64,000 bases of DNA, taken from the NCBI GenBank assembly GCA_964396965.1, contig CAYNGD010000008.1, forward strand, positions 1 through 64,000, written 5' to 3'. Position 1 is the stretch's first letter. The number at the start of each line of letters is the position of its first letter. A program made the position numbers and the translations under genes. The notes under the pieces are model-generated. The model was given only the letters and a program-made list of their open reading frames with translations, was not told the DNA's origin and searched no databases. The DNA comes from JABMRW01 sp964396965 (lineage in GTDB: Bacteria; Chloroflexota; Dehalococcoidia; Dehalococcoidales; BS750m-G39). Below are positions 33,879 through 42,422 of the stretch, one piece after another.

Positions 33879-34637
33879 TTATTTTAGGAGTGTCTTCAAC
33901 CAGTCTATAACCACCGCCATCGCCTGTTGGCTGTGCCTCAGGCGGTGTCCCACCCCCTCAATAATGACCAGCTGCTTGGGCTGGCCGGCCTTGGCATAGA
34001 GCCGGCGGGCATGGCTGATGTCAACGACCTCATCACGGCTGCCGTGCACCAGCAGCAGGGGGCGGGGAGAAATCCTATCTATATAGTCGATTGGTTTAAC
34101 TATCTCGAAGCCCCTCAACCACTCTTGTGGGGAAGCGGGAAAATCATCATCCCGGATGGCACCGATTTCACGGTAGTGGTCAATCAAAGAACGGGGGTCA
34201 TCATTTTTGCTAAAGAGGTCGAACTCGGCGGGGCAGGCGCAGGCCGCCACCGCAGATACCCGCTCGTCCTGTGCCGCCAGATAGACCGAGACCGCCGCCC
34301 CGGCGCTGAAACCCAGCAGACAAAGACAAGACTCATCCACCTCAGGTAAAGCTACCAGGTAGGCAACCACCGCTCTGAGGTCCCTGGCCCAGCCCGGCAT
34401 ATTCAGGTTGCCGCCGCTGGCCCCGGCCCCCCGGAAGTTAAAGATAAAAACGGCAAAACCGTGCCCGGAGACCTGCTCCGCCAGCGAGGCATAGCCCCGG
34501 TCGTTGGGGTCGGGTATGCCGGCGGGGATGCCGTGGCAGGCGCAGACCATAGGCCAGGGCGCTTTACCCTCGGGGAGATAGAGCCGCCCGGCGATAGTTA
34601 TGCCGTCCACCTTAAGTATAACCGGCTCGATTTTCAC
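33879..34637 (-). CDS. Alpha/beta hydrolase (esterase/acyl-peptidase-like)
   Basis: 252 residues of alpha/beta-hydrolase fold. Seen: oxyanion-loop region ACHGIP, nucleophile elbow GFSAG, acid residue in LVHGSRDEVVDI and catalytic histidine in GVGHRLR. No signal peptide, so probably cytoplasmic; substrate unknown. Start GTG overlaps the tlyA stop as GTGA, so it is translationally coupled to tlyA. Confidence 0.85.
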   Translation of the reverse strand: MKIEPVILKVDGITIAGRLYLPEGKAPWPMVCACHGIPAGIPDPNDRGYASLAEQVSGHGFAVFIFNFRGAGASGGNLNMPGWARDLRAVVAYLVALPEVDESCLCLLGFSAGAAVSVYLAAQDERVSAVAACACPAEFDLFSKNDDPRSLIDHYREIGAIRDDDFPASPQEWLRGFEIVKPIDYIDRISPRPLLLVHGSRDEVVDISHARRLYAKAGQPKQLVIIEGVGHRLRHSQQAMAVVIDWLKTLLK

Positions 34638-35374
34638 CAGGCCAGCCTCAGGAGGAGGAAAAACTCGGTATTGCCCTCGGCGCCCACTATCGGCGAGGCC
34701 ACCAGCCCCCCCAGCCTGAAGCCGTGGTCGGCCACCCAGGCGATAAACCGCCCCAGCACCCGGGCGTGCACCAGCGGCTTTTTGATTACACCACCCTTGC
34801 CCACCTCGCCGCGCCTGGCCTCAAACTGCGGCTTGAGCAAAACCAGCAGATAGCCATCGTCGTTGAGCAGCTGGACTACCGAGGGTATCACCTTCTCCAC
34901 CGAGATAAAAGAAAGGTCAACGGTGGCCAGGTCAACCTTCTCCGGTAGCGAGATGGGGTAGCGGGCGTTCACCCGCTCCAGGACCACCACCCTTTTGTCC
35001 CGCCTCAGGCGGTAGTCAAGCTGGCCGTAGCCGACATCTATGGCATAGACACGACCCGTCCCGCGTTTAAGCAGGCAGTCGGTAAAGCCGCCGGTAGAGG
35101 CGCCGATATCGGCGGCTATTTTAGAGGAGACATCTAGCTGAAACCGGTCAAGGGCGTAGTCGAGCTTAATGCCACCCCGGCTGACGAAAGGGGGCGGCTG
35201 GAGGACGGTAATCTCCGCATCTTCGGCTACCAGCATCCCCGGCTTGATAACGGTCTTGCCCCCCATAACCACCTCGCCGGCCATGACCAGGGCCTGGGCT
35301 TTGGCCCGGCTCTCCGCCAGGCCCCTCTCCACCAGCAGGCTGTCGATTCTGCGTTTGGCCACGCTGGTTATCAT
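34634..35374 (-). CDS. tlyA: TlyA-family rRNA 2'-O-methyltransferase
   Basis: 246 residues: an N-terminal S4 RNA-binding domain (RIDSLLVERGLAESRAKAQALVMAG) shown here in part, then an FtsJ-type methyltransferase with DIGASTGGFTDCLLKRG and the K-D-K type residues in AIDVGYGQLDYRLR, VDLSFIS and LLKPQFEA. In mycobacteria TlyA methylates 16S and 23S rRNA riboses. The ATG at 35374 has no clear ribosome-binding site. It heads the operon that continues through the hydrolase and possibly purF. Confidence 0.92.
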   Translation of the reverse strand: MITSVAKRRIDSLLVERGLAESRAKAQALVMAGEVVMGGKTVIKPGMLVAEDAEITVLQPPPFVSRGGIKLDYALDRFQLDVSSKIAADIGASTGGFTDCLLKRGTGRVYAIDVGYGQLDYRLRRDKRVVVLERVNARYPISLPEKVDLATVDLSFISVEKVIPSVVQLLNDDGYLLVLLKPQFEARRGEVGKGGVIKKPLVHARVLGRFIAWVADHGFRLGGLVASPIVGAEGNTEFFLLLRLAW

Positions 35375-35402
35375 AGCAACCCAAAAGACTTAAAGCAAGA
35401 AA

Positions 35403-35432
35403 TAGACACAGCCACCCTATATCTAGTAACAT
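35403..35432 (+). promoter_or_regulatory. Predicted promoter of the DUF364 gene (leaderless type)
   Basis: -35 TAGACA (35403-35408), 18-base spacer, -10 TAACAT (35427-35432), ending 6 bases before the ATG at 35439. Confidence 0.55.
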
Positions 35433-35438
35433 TACAGT

Positions 35439-36167
35439 ATGGAGAGCAAACTGTACCAGACCATCAGGGGAAAATTCATCAAGCTGATAAAAGAGAACGA
35501 GCTTGAGGGGGAGAAGGTCATCGTCCGGGCGGCCGCCCTCTCCCCGGAGCAGGCCATCGGCAATCCAGAGGACAGAGACTACCCGATAGTTAAAGGGGTG
35601 GAGCGGCTGATGCAGGCCGAGTTCAGGGAAGCTAAAGGGCAGGCCTTCACTGACCGCTACGGTAACTTCAGCGGGCGGCTGGCTGACATCGCCGCTATGG
35701 AGCTAAAAAACAACTTCCGCCGGGCGGTGTTTATCTCCAGCCTCAACGCCGTGATGAGGCAGCTGGGGATGATAGACCATACGGTGCACTGTAAAGATAA
35801 TCAGCCGAGGGAATGCAGCCTTGAGCTGGTAAAATACATCGAGACAAACTACGGCCAGCCCAAGATAGCTATGGTCGGCTTTCAGCCCAGAATGGTGGAG
35901 GCGCTGGCCGGGAGGTTCGAGCTGCGGGTAACCGACATGGACGCGGAGAACATCGGCCGGGAGAGGTTCGGGATAACTGTAGACGACCCCGCCCAGACCG
36001 GGGAGAACCTGGACTGGTGCGATATCGCCCTGGTCACCGGCACCACCATCGTCAACGGCACCATTGGGCAGTTCGGGATAACCAAGCCGGTGGTGTTCTA
36101 CGGTGTCACCATATCGGGAGCGGCTAGGCTAGCGGGCCTGAACCGCTTCTGCCCAATGAGTAGTTAA
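35439..36167 (+). CDS. DUF364 (putative heavy-metal chelation domain) protein
   Basis: 242 residues matching the DUF364 family, here with an N-terminal DUF4213-like part. Conserved-looking blocks: FSGRLADIAAMELKNNFRRAVFISSLNAVMR, shown here only in part, KIAMVGFQPRMVEAL, VTDMDAENIG and TGTTIVNGT. The family is annotated as putative heavy-metal chelation, but the function is not proven. It is monocistronic, starting with ATG directly after a promoter and with no Shine-Dalgarno sequence. Confidence 0.8.
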   Translation: MESKLYQTIRGKFIKLIKENELEGEKVIVRAAALSPEQAIGNPEDRDYPIVKGVERLMQAEFREAKGQAFTDRYGNFSGRLADIAAMELKNNFRRAVFISSLNAVMRQLGMIDHTVHCKDNQPRECSLELVKYIETNYGQPKIAMVGFQPRMVEALAGRFELRVTDMDAENIGRERFGITVDDPAQTGENLDWCDIALVTGTTIVNGTIGQFGITKPVVFYGVTISGAARLAGLNRFCPMSS

Positions 36168-36182
36168 TTAGTACCATGACCG

Positions 36183-36211
36183 TTGAGATGCCGCCTTCCG
36201 GGGGCTAAAAT
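36183..36211 (+). promoter_or_regulatory. Predicted promoter of the 36220 membrane-protein gene (leaderless type)
   Basis: -35 TTGAGA (36183-36188), 17-base spacer, -10 TAAAAT (36206-36211), ending 8 bases before the ATG at 36220. Confidence 0.7.
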
Positions 36212-36219
36212 TTTTCCAA

Positions 36220-37155
36220 ATGAACTTTTTTAAAGCCTTCGGGCTGGCTGTGCTGGGCATCCTTTTATTTCTCTCCCTATCCTTTTTCGGGCTGATGTTC
36301 ACCATCAACCAGACCTTTCTCAACCCAGATTTCACCGCCTCTCAACTGGAAAAGCTCGATACCGCCTCACTGGCCAAGGATATTGTTAGCGGCCAGATAC
36401 TGTCCCAGGCGACCGTCCCCACCATGCTGCCCATAGAAGCGTCCTTTACCGGGGCGGTAGACGAGACCATCACCGACCTGAAACCGTGGATCAACGAGCA
36501 GATTAAAAAGATTACCTACTCCTTCTATGACTACCTGGAGGGAAAGAGCCAAAGTTTAAGCGTGGTAATCCCGCTGGAGCCGGTAAAAGAACAGCTACAA
36601 AATAACATCAGCCAGTCGGTGATAACCTCGCCGCCGCCGGGGCTTACCGACCTGCCCCCTGCCACGATAGAGCGTTATCTAGAGCCGTTCTATGCCCAGA
36701 TACCGTCGTCTTTCGTGCTTAACGAGGCGTGGCTCGGCCCGCAGAACATGGCCCAGATTGACCAGCTGAGGCAGATTGTCAGCCACTTCGACACCGTTTA
36801 CTATGCCCTTATTGGCTTTATCCTCTTTCTGATTCTGGTCATTATACTGATAAACCACGAGGTTAGAGGCAGCACCCGCTCTCTGGGCGCCACTTTCCTC
36901 AGCTGCGGCATCGTCAGCTACGGTAGCGTCTGGCTGGCCAACTATGTCATCGGGACACAGTCAGTCCTGCCTCAGGTGCCGGTCTACCTTCAGAGTTGGT
37001 TGCCCCAGCTAATAGCTGACATCCTGTCCCCCCTGGGGCTGTACAGCCTGGTGCTGGCCGGGGTAGGGGTAGTCCTGCTCATCGTATCTTTTGCCTACCG
37101 GCGCAGGCTTAATACCGAAGCCCGGGCTTTCCCGGTTATGTCAACTAATCCTTAA
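36220..37155 (+). CDS. Membrane protein of unknown function (four predicted helices)
   Basis: 311 residues. One N-terminal membrane helix (about 5-30) is followed by a large extracytoplasmic-type region (about 31-190) and then three more helices. The soluble part has a QSVITSPPPGLTDLPPATIE stretch but no motif I recognise. It is not identified as a known enzyme or transporter. The start lacks a Shine-Dalgarno sequence and a promoter sits directly upstream. The stop overlaps the end of the convergent NfeD-like gene by 4 bases. Confidence 0.75.
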   Translation: MNFFKAFGLAVLGILLFLSLSFFGLMFTINQTFLNPDFTASQLEKLDTASLAKDIVSGQILSQATVPTMLPIEASFTGAVDETITDLKPWINEQIKKITYSFYDYLEGKSQSLSVVIPLEPVKEQLQNNISQSVITSPPPGLTDLPPATIERYLEPFYAQIPSSFVLNEAWLGPQNMAQIDQLRQIVSHFDTVYYALIGFILFLILVIILINHEVRGSTRSLGATFLSCGIVSYGSVWLANYVIGTQSVLPQVPVYLQSWLPQLIADILSPLGLYSLVLAGVGVVLLIVSFAYRRRLNTEARAFPVMSTNP

Positions 37156-37550
37156 GTCTTCCCGGAAGGCCTTTCCCGCCTTACGATCAGCTTAAGCCCC
37201 CCCTGCCCGACCACGACAACATCGGTGCCGGCGCTTATCCTCCTGCCTTCCGCTCTCGCCTCCCACAGTTCCCCCTTTATCCTGACGGTACCCTCCGGAG
37301 CCAGATCGCTGACCGCCCTGCCCTTAACACCGACCATATCGCTCAGGCCGACCACCGGCTTCCTGGCCAGGGCGCGGCTGCCCAGACGGTAGGTGGTGAT
37401 AGCGTAGGCGGCCAGCGCCGCCATCAGAGCGACGAGGACGCCGATGTGCAGGTTTATCCCCAGCGCGGGCAGGACCCAGAGCACTACCGCCGCCAGCGCC
37501 GCCTCCTCGATGAGGGTGGTTACTATGGCTACTATCAGGCGGGTGGTCAT
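37152..37550 (-). CDS. NfeD-like membrane protein
   Basis: 132 residues: two N-terminal membrane helices (about 5-30 and 35-55), then an OB-fold NfeD domain with GVKGRAVSDLAPEGTVRIKGELWEA (in part) and the typical G.V.V close near GTDVVVVGQGGLKLIV. Short NfeD proteins usually accompany stomatin-family genes, but none is adjacent. The ATG at 37550 lies 9 bases after an extended -10 box, another leaderless-type start. Confidence 0.8.
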   Translation of the reverse strand: MTTRLIVAIVTTLIEEAALAAVVLWVLPALGINLHIGVLVALMAALAAYAITTYRLGSRALARKPVVGLSDMVGVKGRAVSDLAPEGTVRIKGELWEARAEGRRISAGTDVVVVGQGGLKLIVRRERPSGKT

Positions 37551-37559
37551 CTTGGTTTT

Positions 37560-37568
37560 ATTATAGCA
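37560..37568 (-). promoter_or_regulatory. Predicted extended -10 promoter of the NfeD-like gene
   Basis: The minus strand reads TGCTATAAT, ending 9 bases before the ATG at 37550. A TTGATA box is present but 20 bases away. Confidence 0.6.
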
Positions 37569-37606
37569 GGGTGGGGGAGGATTTTTATCAAAGTGACCCC
37601 CTTTTG

Positions 37607-37636
37607 TTGCCTGCCCTCGAATGCCAGTGCTATAAT
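37607..37636 (+). promoter_or_regulatory. Predicted promoter of gatC
   Basis: -35 TTGCCT (37607-37612), 18 bases, extended -10 TGCTATAAT ending at 37636, 9 bases before the gatC ATG. Confidence 0.7.
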
Positions 37637-37645
37637 TAGCCCATT

Positions 37646-37933
37646 ATGAAGCTAAGCCGTGAAGAAGTACTGCATATTGCCAAACTGGCCCGGGTGGGCG
37701 TCACCGACGAAGACGTGGAAAGGCTGCGCGAGCAGCTGTCCGACATCTTGGAGAACTTCGAGATACTGCAGCAGGTGGACACCACCGATATCCCCCCCAC
37801 CGCCCAGCCCAACCCCCTCCAGAACGTGACCAAAGACGACCAGGTGGCCAAATCGCTGCCGCCGGAGCAGGTCCTGGCCAACGCCCCCAAAAAAGAGGGG
37901 GAGTACTTCCGGGTGAAGGCGGTGCTGGAATGA
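37646..37933 (+). CDS. gatC: Glutamyl-tRNA(Gln)/aspartyl-tRNA(Asn) amidotransferase subunit C
   Basis: 95-residue helper subunit of the GatCAB amidotransferase, which makes Gln-tRNA (and often Asn-tRNA) by transamidation. Seen: SREEVLHIAKLARVGVTDEDVERLREQLSDIL in part, and the C-terminal PEQVLANAPKKEGEYFRVKAVLE in part, where the R-V-K-V pattern contacts GatA. ATG follows a promoter by 9 bases. The stop overlaps the next start as ATGA. Confidence 0.95.
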   Translation: MKLSREEVLHIAKLARVGVTDEDVERLREQLSDILENFEILQQVDTTDIPPTAQPNPLQNVTKDDQVAKSLPPEQVLANAPKKEGEYFRVKAVLE

Positions 37934-38553
37934 CATCGCACCGGCTGACCATACACGAAGGCCTTTGGCTTGAGTACTTTACCATTGCTTATAATATCCT
38001 TGAGGCCGCTGCCTCGATTATACTCGGAGCTATCGCCGGCAGCATCGCCTTAATCGGATTCGGACTTGATAGTATCGTCGAATCGCTGTCCGGCGGGGTT
38101 CTGATCTGGCGACTGAGACGCCATGGGAAAATATCGGAAGAGGCCGAGGAGAGACTGGAAAAGAGGGCAACCAGGTTCGTTGCCATCACCTTCTTTATAC
38201 TCGGATTCTATATCCTATTTGAATCCATAAATAAGCTGGTGCTGGCCGAAATTCCCGAGCCTTCTCTAGGGGGGATCATAATAGCGGTGGTTTCGATAGT
38301 TGTCATGCCTTTATTAATGTGGCAGAAATACAAAACTGGACAAGCAATAAACAGCCGGGCACTGGTCGCCGACTCTAAGGAGACGCTGGCCTGCGCTTTC
38401 CTTTCCCTGGCCCTGCTGCTGGGCTTGGGAGTAAACTACCTTTTTGGTCTCTGGCAGGCAGACCCGACAGTGGGGTTAGTAATCGTGGCATTCCTGTTCT
38501 GGGAAGGCGGAGAAAGCTGGAAGGAGGCTAAGGATAATAGAGTTGCCAGTTAA
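37930..38553 (+). CDS. Cation diffusion facilitator-like membrane transporter
   Basis: 207 residues with about six membrane helices and no C-terminal cytoplasmic domain. Charged residues typical of CDF transport helices are seen in GFGLDSIVES and in ADSKETLACAF. The metal cannot be told. It is inserted between gatC (4-base overlap) and gatA (11-base overlap), so it is translated within the amidotransferase operon. Its composition is more AT-rich than gatC and gatA, which suggests later insertion. Confidence 0.78.
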   Translation: MTSHRLTIHEGLWLEYFTIAYNILEAAASIILGAIAGSIALIGFGLDSIVESLSGGVLIWRLRRHGKISEEAEERLEKRATRFVAITFFILGFYILFESINKLVLAEIPEPSLGGIIIAVVSIVVMPLLMWQKYKTGQAINSRALVADSKETLACAFLSLALLLGLGVNYLFGLWQADPTVGLVIVAFLFWEGGESWKEAKDNRVAS

Positions 38554-40006
38554 AAATAACCAGTTGACCATCAATGAAGCACACCAGTTACTAAAAGATA
38601 AAAAGCTGTCCTCGGTGGAGCTGACCAGAGCCTGCCTGAAGCGGGTTAAAGAGGTGGAACCGAAGGTCAAGGCCTTTGTTACCGTTACCGAGGATCTGGC
38701 CCTAAAACAGGCCGAAAAGGCCGATAAGCGCATCGCCAGGGGCGATATAAAGCCCCTCACCGGCGTGCCGGTGGTAATCAAGGACGTCCTCTGCACCAAA
38801 GGGATAAAGACCACCTGCTCATCCAAGATGCTTCAGAATTTTGTCCCCCCCTATGATGCCACCGTGGTCGAAAAATTAAACTCGCTGGGGGCAGTGACCA
38901 TCGGCAAGGCCAACATGGACGAGTTCGCCATGGGTTCTTCCACCGAGCACTCCGCCTTCTTCCCCACCCACAACCCCTGGGACTTAGAGCGCGTTCCAGG
39001 CGGCTCCAGCGGCGGCTCGGCGGTGGCGGTGGCCGCCGACGAGGGCATCTACGCCTTAGGCTCGGACACCGGCGGCAGTATAAGGCAGCCCGCCGGCTTC
39101 TGCAGCGTGGTCGGCCTAAAGCCCACCTACGGGAGGGTCAGCCGCTACGGGTTGGTCGCCTTCGCCAGCTCGCTTGACCAGATCGGCCCGCTGACCAAGG
39201 ACGTCACCGACTGCGCCCTGGTGATGAACGCCATCGCCGGCTTCGACAACAGGGACTCAACCTCGGTGCCCCAGCCCGTCCCCGACTACACCCAGGCTTT
39301 GAGCACCGACCTCAAGGGGCTTAAATTGGGCGTGCCCAAAGAGTATTTCGTCAAGGGGATGCAGGCTGAGGTAGAGAAGGCCTTAAAAGAGTCCATCAAA
39401 AAGCTGGAGGAACTGGGGGCTGAAATAGATTGGGAGGCAACCCTCCCCCACACCCCCCACGCCCTGGCCGTCTACTATATCATCGCCCCCTCGGAGGCCT
39501 CGGCCAACCTGGCTCGCTACGACGGGGTCAAGTACGGCTTCTCCTACCAGGAGGCCGACAGCATGTGGGACGCCATGGAAAAGACCAGGCAGTACGGCTT
39601 CGGCGAGGAGGTCAAACGGCGAATTATGCTCGGCACCTACGCCCTCTCCGCCGGCTACTACGACGCCTACTACCTCAAGGCCCAGAAGGTACGTACCCTC
39701 ATCCGGCGCGAGTTCGACCAGGCCTTCCAGAAATACGACGCCCTGGTAACCCCCACCTCCCCCACCGTTCCCTTTAAACTCGGCGAGAAACTGGACGACC
39801 CGGTGCAGATGTACCTTAGTGATGTCTGCACCCTGCCCATCAACATCGCCGGCGTGCCCGGCATCTCCATCCCCGCCAGCTTCGCTGGCGGCCTGCCCAT
39901 CGGCATGCAGCTCATCGGCAAGCCCTTCGGTGAGGAAGCTATATTAAGAGTCGCCTACGCCTACGAGCAGGCTACGGAGTGGCATAAGCAGAAGCCTGAC
40001 ATCTAA
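38543..40006 (+). CDS. gatA: Glutamyl-tRNA(Gln)/aspartyl-tRNA(Asn) amidotransferase subunit A
   Basis: Amidase-signature subunit that releases ammonia from glutamine. 487 residues, with the Ser-cisSer-Lys triad in PVVIKDVLC, GGSSGGSAVAVAADEG and GSDTGGSIRQPAGFC. The start is TTG at 38543, with AAGGA eight bases ahead, inside the end of the transporter gene. gatB is not in this window. Confidence 0.97.
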   Translation: MPVKNNQLTINEAHQLLKDKKLSSVELTRACLKRVKEVEPKVKAFVTVTEDLALKQAEKADKRIARGDIKPLTGVPVVIKDVLCTKGIKTTCSSKMLQNFVPPYDATVVEKLNSLGAVTIGKANMDEFAMGSSTEHSAFFPTHNPWDLERVPGGSSGGSAVAVAADEGIYALGSDTGGSIRQPAGFCSVVGLKPTYGRVSRYGLVAFASSLDQIGPLTKDVTDCALVMNAIAGFDNRDSTSVPQPVPDYTQALSTDLKGLKLGVPKEYFVKGMQAEVEKALKESIKKLEELGAEIDWEATLPHTPHALAVYYIIAPSEASANLARYDGVKYGFSYQEADSMWDAMEKTRQYGFGEEVKRRIMLGTYALSAGYYDAYYLKAQKVRTLIRREFDQAFQKYDALVTPTSPTVPFKLGEKLDDPVQMYLSDVCTLPINIAGVPGISIPASFAGGLPIGMQLIGKPFGEEAILRVAYAYEQATEWHKQKPDI

Positions 40007-40025
40007 TATTAGCAAGGGGAATGCT

Positions 40026-40409
40026 ATGAAGGCATTAAGCATAAGACAACCTTGGGTGTGGCTGATAGCTGAGGGTTACAAGAACATAGAAAACCGCTCT
40101 TGGGCGACTAACTTCAGGGGAAGGATTTACATTCACGCTGGCAAGCGCTTTGATGATAACGCTCTATTCTGGCTTAGAGAGAAAGGAACAGGACCAATTG
40201 AAGAGCTTACGTTTCACAGTCGTGAATTACCCCGCGAGGGTATCATCGGTGAGGTTGATATTGTAGACTGTGTGACTAGCTCTACCTCACCTTGGTTTAC
40301 CGGCCCCTATGGCTTTGTATTGGCAAATCCCGTGAAGTACGAATCATTTATCCCATGCAAGGGGCAGTTAGGTTTCTTTGAGCCTTCCTTGTGTGACACG
40401 GGGCACTAA
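40026..40409 (+). CDS. ASCH-domain protein
   Basis: 127 residues with the ASCH (PUA-like) fold opening KALSIRQPWVWLIAEGYKNIENR and GRIYIHAGKRF, both given in part here. ASCH proteins are thought to bind RNA or modified nucleosides and some act as nucleases or deaminases; the role here is unknown. It is distinctly AT-richer than gatA and may be acquired. AGGGG precedes the ATG; it lies 19 bases after gatA. Confidence 0.82.
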   Translation: MKALSIRQPWVWLIAEGYKNIENRSWATNFRGRIYIHAGKRFDDNALFWLREKGTGPIEELTFHSRELPREGIIGEVDIVDCVTSSTSPWFTGPYGFVLANPVKYESFIPCKGQLGFFEPSLCDTGH

Positions 40410-40437
40410 AAGGCGAGTCCAAGAGGGGCGGGACAAA

Positions 40438-40505
40438 GGAAAGTCTAAGAGGCGCAGCCTTTTGGGCGGGTGGGTATGGGAAGAAAGACGATGGGGGGCG
40501 GGGCT
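40438..40505 (+). repeat. Hairpin-G4 dispersed repeat, copy C (single unit)
   Basis: Hairpin AAGAGGC-GCA-GCCTTTT (40447-40463), then the G4 motif GGGCGGGTGGGTATGGG (40464-40480) and AAGAAAGACGATGGGGGG. The 48 bases 40458-40505 match copy D (43901-43948) with only two differences. Confidence 0.88.
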
Positions 40506-40680
40506 GCGGGGAAAATAAAAAAACCGAAATAACAGGAAATTCACCCCGGCGGACACCACGCGCAGGGTTCTTCCCATCGCATAACCTACACTTGTATTCT
40601 AGACCCACAATTCACCCTTATACGAAATAAGCCTTAAAAAGGCGGAGGTGATGCCTAAATAAAACAAATCTAACCAGCTA

Positions 40681-40689
40681 TGCTATAAT
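40681..40689 (+). promoter_or_regulatory. Predicted extended -10 promoter of the Lrp-family gene
   Basis: TGCTATAAT with no strong -35 box; 27 bases before the ATG at 40717. Confidence 0.6.
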
Positions 40690-40716
40690 AAACCCCAAGA
40701 AATAAGGAGCGGAGCT

Positions 40717-41199
40717 ATGTTAAACGAAATCCTAAAGATACTGGAAAACGACGCCAAGACTACCCCGGCCAAGATAGCCACCATGACCAACTCCACCCCC
40801 GCCGAGGTCAGCAAAGCCATCAAGAAGGCGGAAAAATACCGAACCATCATCAAGTATAAGACCGTAATAAACTGGGAAAAGGTGGGGAATGAGCAGGTAA
40901 GCGCCCTCATCGAGGTTAATGTGACCCCGCAGCGAGACGTCGGCTTTGACGCCCTGGCCGAGCGTATCTACCGCTTCCCCGAAGCCCGCTCGGTCTACCT
41001 GCTGTCGGGCACCTATGACCTGCTGGTGCTAGTGACGGCTAAGACCATGCAGGAGGTGGCCAACTTCGTCACCCAGAAGGTCGCCCTCATCGAGGGGGTG
41101 CAGGGCACCACCACCCACTTCATGCTCAAAAGATACAAAGAGGACGGCGAAATCCTGGCCGGCGGCGAGGAGACCAAGCGGCAGCCGGTAATCCTCTAG
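40717..41199 (+). CDS. Lrp/AsnC-family transcriptional regulator
   Basis: 160 residues: a winged helix-turn-helix DNA-binding part (about 1-60) and an effector-binding RAM domain (about 65-145) with VYLLSGTYDLLVLVTA and TTTHFMLKRYK. Such regulators sense amino acids or related metabolites. An AAGGAG precedes the ATG. The aminotransferase gene starts 13 bases downstream, so it probably responds to or controls amino-acid metabolism together with it. Confidence 0.88.
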   Translation: MLNEILKILENDAKTTPAKIATMTNSTPAEVSKAIKKAEKYRTIIKYKTVINWEKVGNEQVSALIEVNVTPQRDVGFDALAERIYRFPEARSVYLLSGTYDLLVLVTAKTMQEVANFVTQKVALIEGVQGTTTHFMLKRYKEDGEILAGGEETKRQPVIL

Positions 41200-41212
41200 G
41201 AGACTTCATAAT

Positions 41213-42391
41213 ATGCCAAGAAAAAGGCGCTGTGTGACCTCAAAGCGGGTAAGCCAGATTAGCCCTTCCGGGATAAGAAAGTTTTTCGACCTGGTCGCCT
41301 CCATGGAGGAGGTCATCTCGCTGGGGGTGGGCGAGCCCGACTTCGCCACCCCCTGGCACATCCGCGAGGCGGCGATATACTCGCTGGAGAAGGGGCAGAC
41401 CATGTACACCTCCAACCTGGGCATGCCCGAGCTGCGCCAGGAGCTTTCCCGCCACCTCAAAGATAAATACGGGCTTGACTACGACCCCGCCACCGAGCTG
41501 CTTATCACGGTGGGGGTGAGTGAAGGGGTGGATTTAGCCACCAGGGCCGTCATCGACCCCGGCGACGAGGTCATCATGGCCGACCCCAGCTACGTCTCCT
41601 ACAGCTCCTGCGTGACGCTGGCCGGTGGCAGGCCAGTGATGGTGCCCACCAGCGAGAAGGACGGCTTCGAGCTGAGCGCCGAGGACATCGAGAAGCGGGT
41701 CACCGATAACACCAAGGCCATACTCATCGGCTACCCGGCCAACCCCACCGGCGCGGTGATGAGCCGGGAAAAGCTAGCCGAAATCGCCGAGGTCGCCAAA
41801 CGCCATAAGTTGATAGTAATCTCCGACGAGATATACTCCAGCCTGGTCTACGGCGTGGAGCACACCTGCTTTGCCACCCTACCCCACATGAAGGAGGGCA
41901 CCATACTCCTTGGCGGCTTCTCCAAGGCCTACGCCATGACCGGCTGGCGCATTGGCTATGCCGCCGCCAACAGGGAGATTATCGGCACCATGTTCAAGAT
42001 TCACCAGTACACCATCATGTGCGCCCCCACCATGGGGCAGGTGGCCGCCATCGAGGCACTAAAGTCCGGCGACGGCAGCGTGGCCGAGATGGTCGCCGAC
42101 TATAACCGGCGGCGGCTTTTCATGGTCAGGGGCCTGAACAAAATCGGCCTGCCCTGCTTCGAGCCCAGGGGCGCCTTCTACGCCTTTCCCTCCATCAAGG
42201 CAACGGGACTTAGCTCCGAGGAGTTCGCCGAAAGGCTCATCATGGAGGAAAAGGTGGCCGTCGTCCCCGGCACCGCCTTCGGGGAGTGCGGGGAGGGCTA
42301 TGTCCGCTGCTGCTACGCCACCTCGATGGACGATATAGAAGAGGCGCTAAAGAGGATGGGGCGGTTTGTGAAGAGGTGTGGGAAAGCTTGA
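41213..42391 (+). CDS. Class I/II PLP-dependent aminotransferase
   Basis: 392-residue fold type I aminotransferase of the aspartate/aromatic type. Seen: GVGEPDFATPWHIREAA, YTSNLGMPELRQ, NPTGAVMS, SDEIYSSLVYG and the PLP lysine in GGFSKAYAMTGWRIGYA (K within SKAY). The amino-acid substrate cannot be decided. It follows the Lrp-family gene by 13 bases, with AGGAG ahead of the ATG. Its stop codon overlaps the -35 box of the downstream RNA promoter. Confidence 0.92.
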   Translation: MPRKRRCVTSKRVSQISPSGIRKFFDLVASMEEVISLGVGEPDFATPWHIREAAIYSLEKGQTMYTSNLGMPELRQELSRHLKDKYGLDYDPATELLITVGVSEGVDLATRAVIDPGDEVIMADPSYVSYSSCVTLAGGRPVMVPTSEKDGFELSAEDIEKRVTDNTKAILIGYPANPTGAVMSREKLAEIAEVAKRHKLIVISDEIYSSLVYGVEHTCFATLPHMKEGTILLGGFSKAYAMTGWRIGYAAANREIIGTMFKIHQYTIMCAPTMGQVAAIEALKSGDGSVAEMVADYNRRRLFMVRGLNKIGLPCFEPRGAFYAFPSIKATGLSSEEFAERLIMEEKVAVVPGTAFGECGEGYVRCCYATSMDDIEEALKRMGRFVKRCGKA

Positions 42392-42416
42392 CAGAAAGGA
42401 GCACTTAGTGTATAGT
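42388..42416 (+). promoter_or_regulatory. Strong promoter of a short structured RNA upstream of the AIPR-like gene
   Basis: Consensus -35 TTGACA (42388-42393), exactly 17 bases, -10 TATAGT (42411-42416). The -35 box shares bases with the aminotransferase stop codon. Transcription should start near 42423. Confidence 0.8.
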
Positions 42417-42422
42417 TAGGTT

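Larger units (their letters stand above)
40410..40716 (+). other. Intergenic region with repeat copy C and the Lrp-gene promoter
   Basis: About 300 bases without a supported gene. It holds the dispersed repeat (40438-40505), an A-rich stretch, an imperfect palindrome GCCTTAAAAAGGC (40631-40643) and an extended -10 (40681-40689). The open frames on the minus strand here have repeat-derived content and no support. Confidence 0.7.

Noticed and set aside
40348..40608. Open frames on the minus strand after the ASCH gene
   Set aside because: They translate the dispersed repeat and its flanks; composition is Pro/Arg/Ser-rich and there is no ribosome-binding site.
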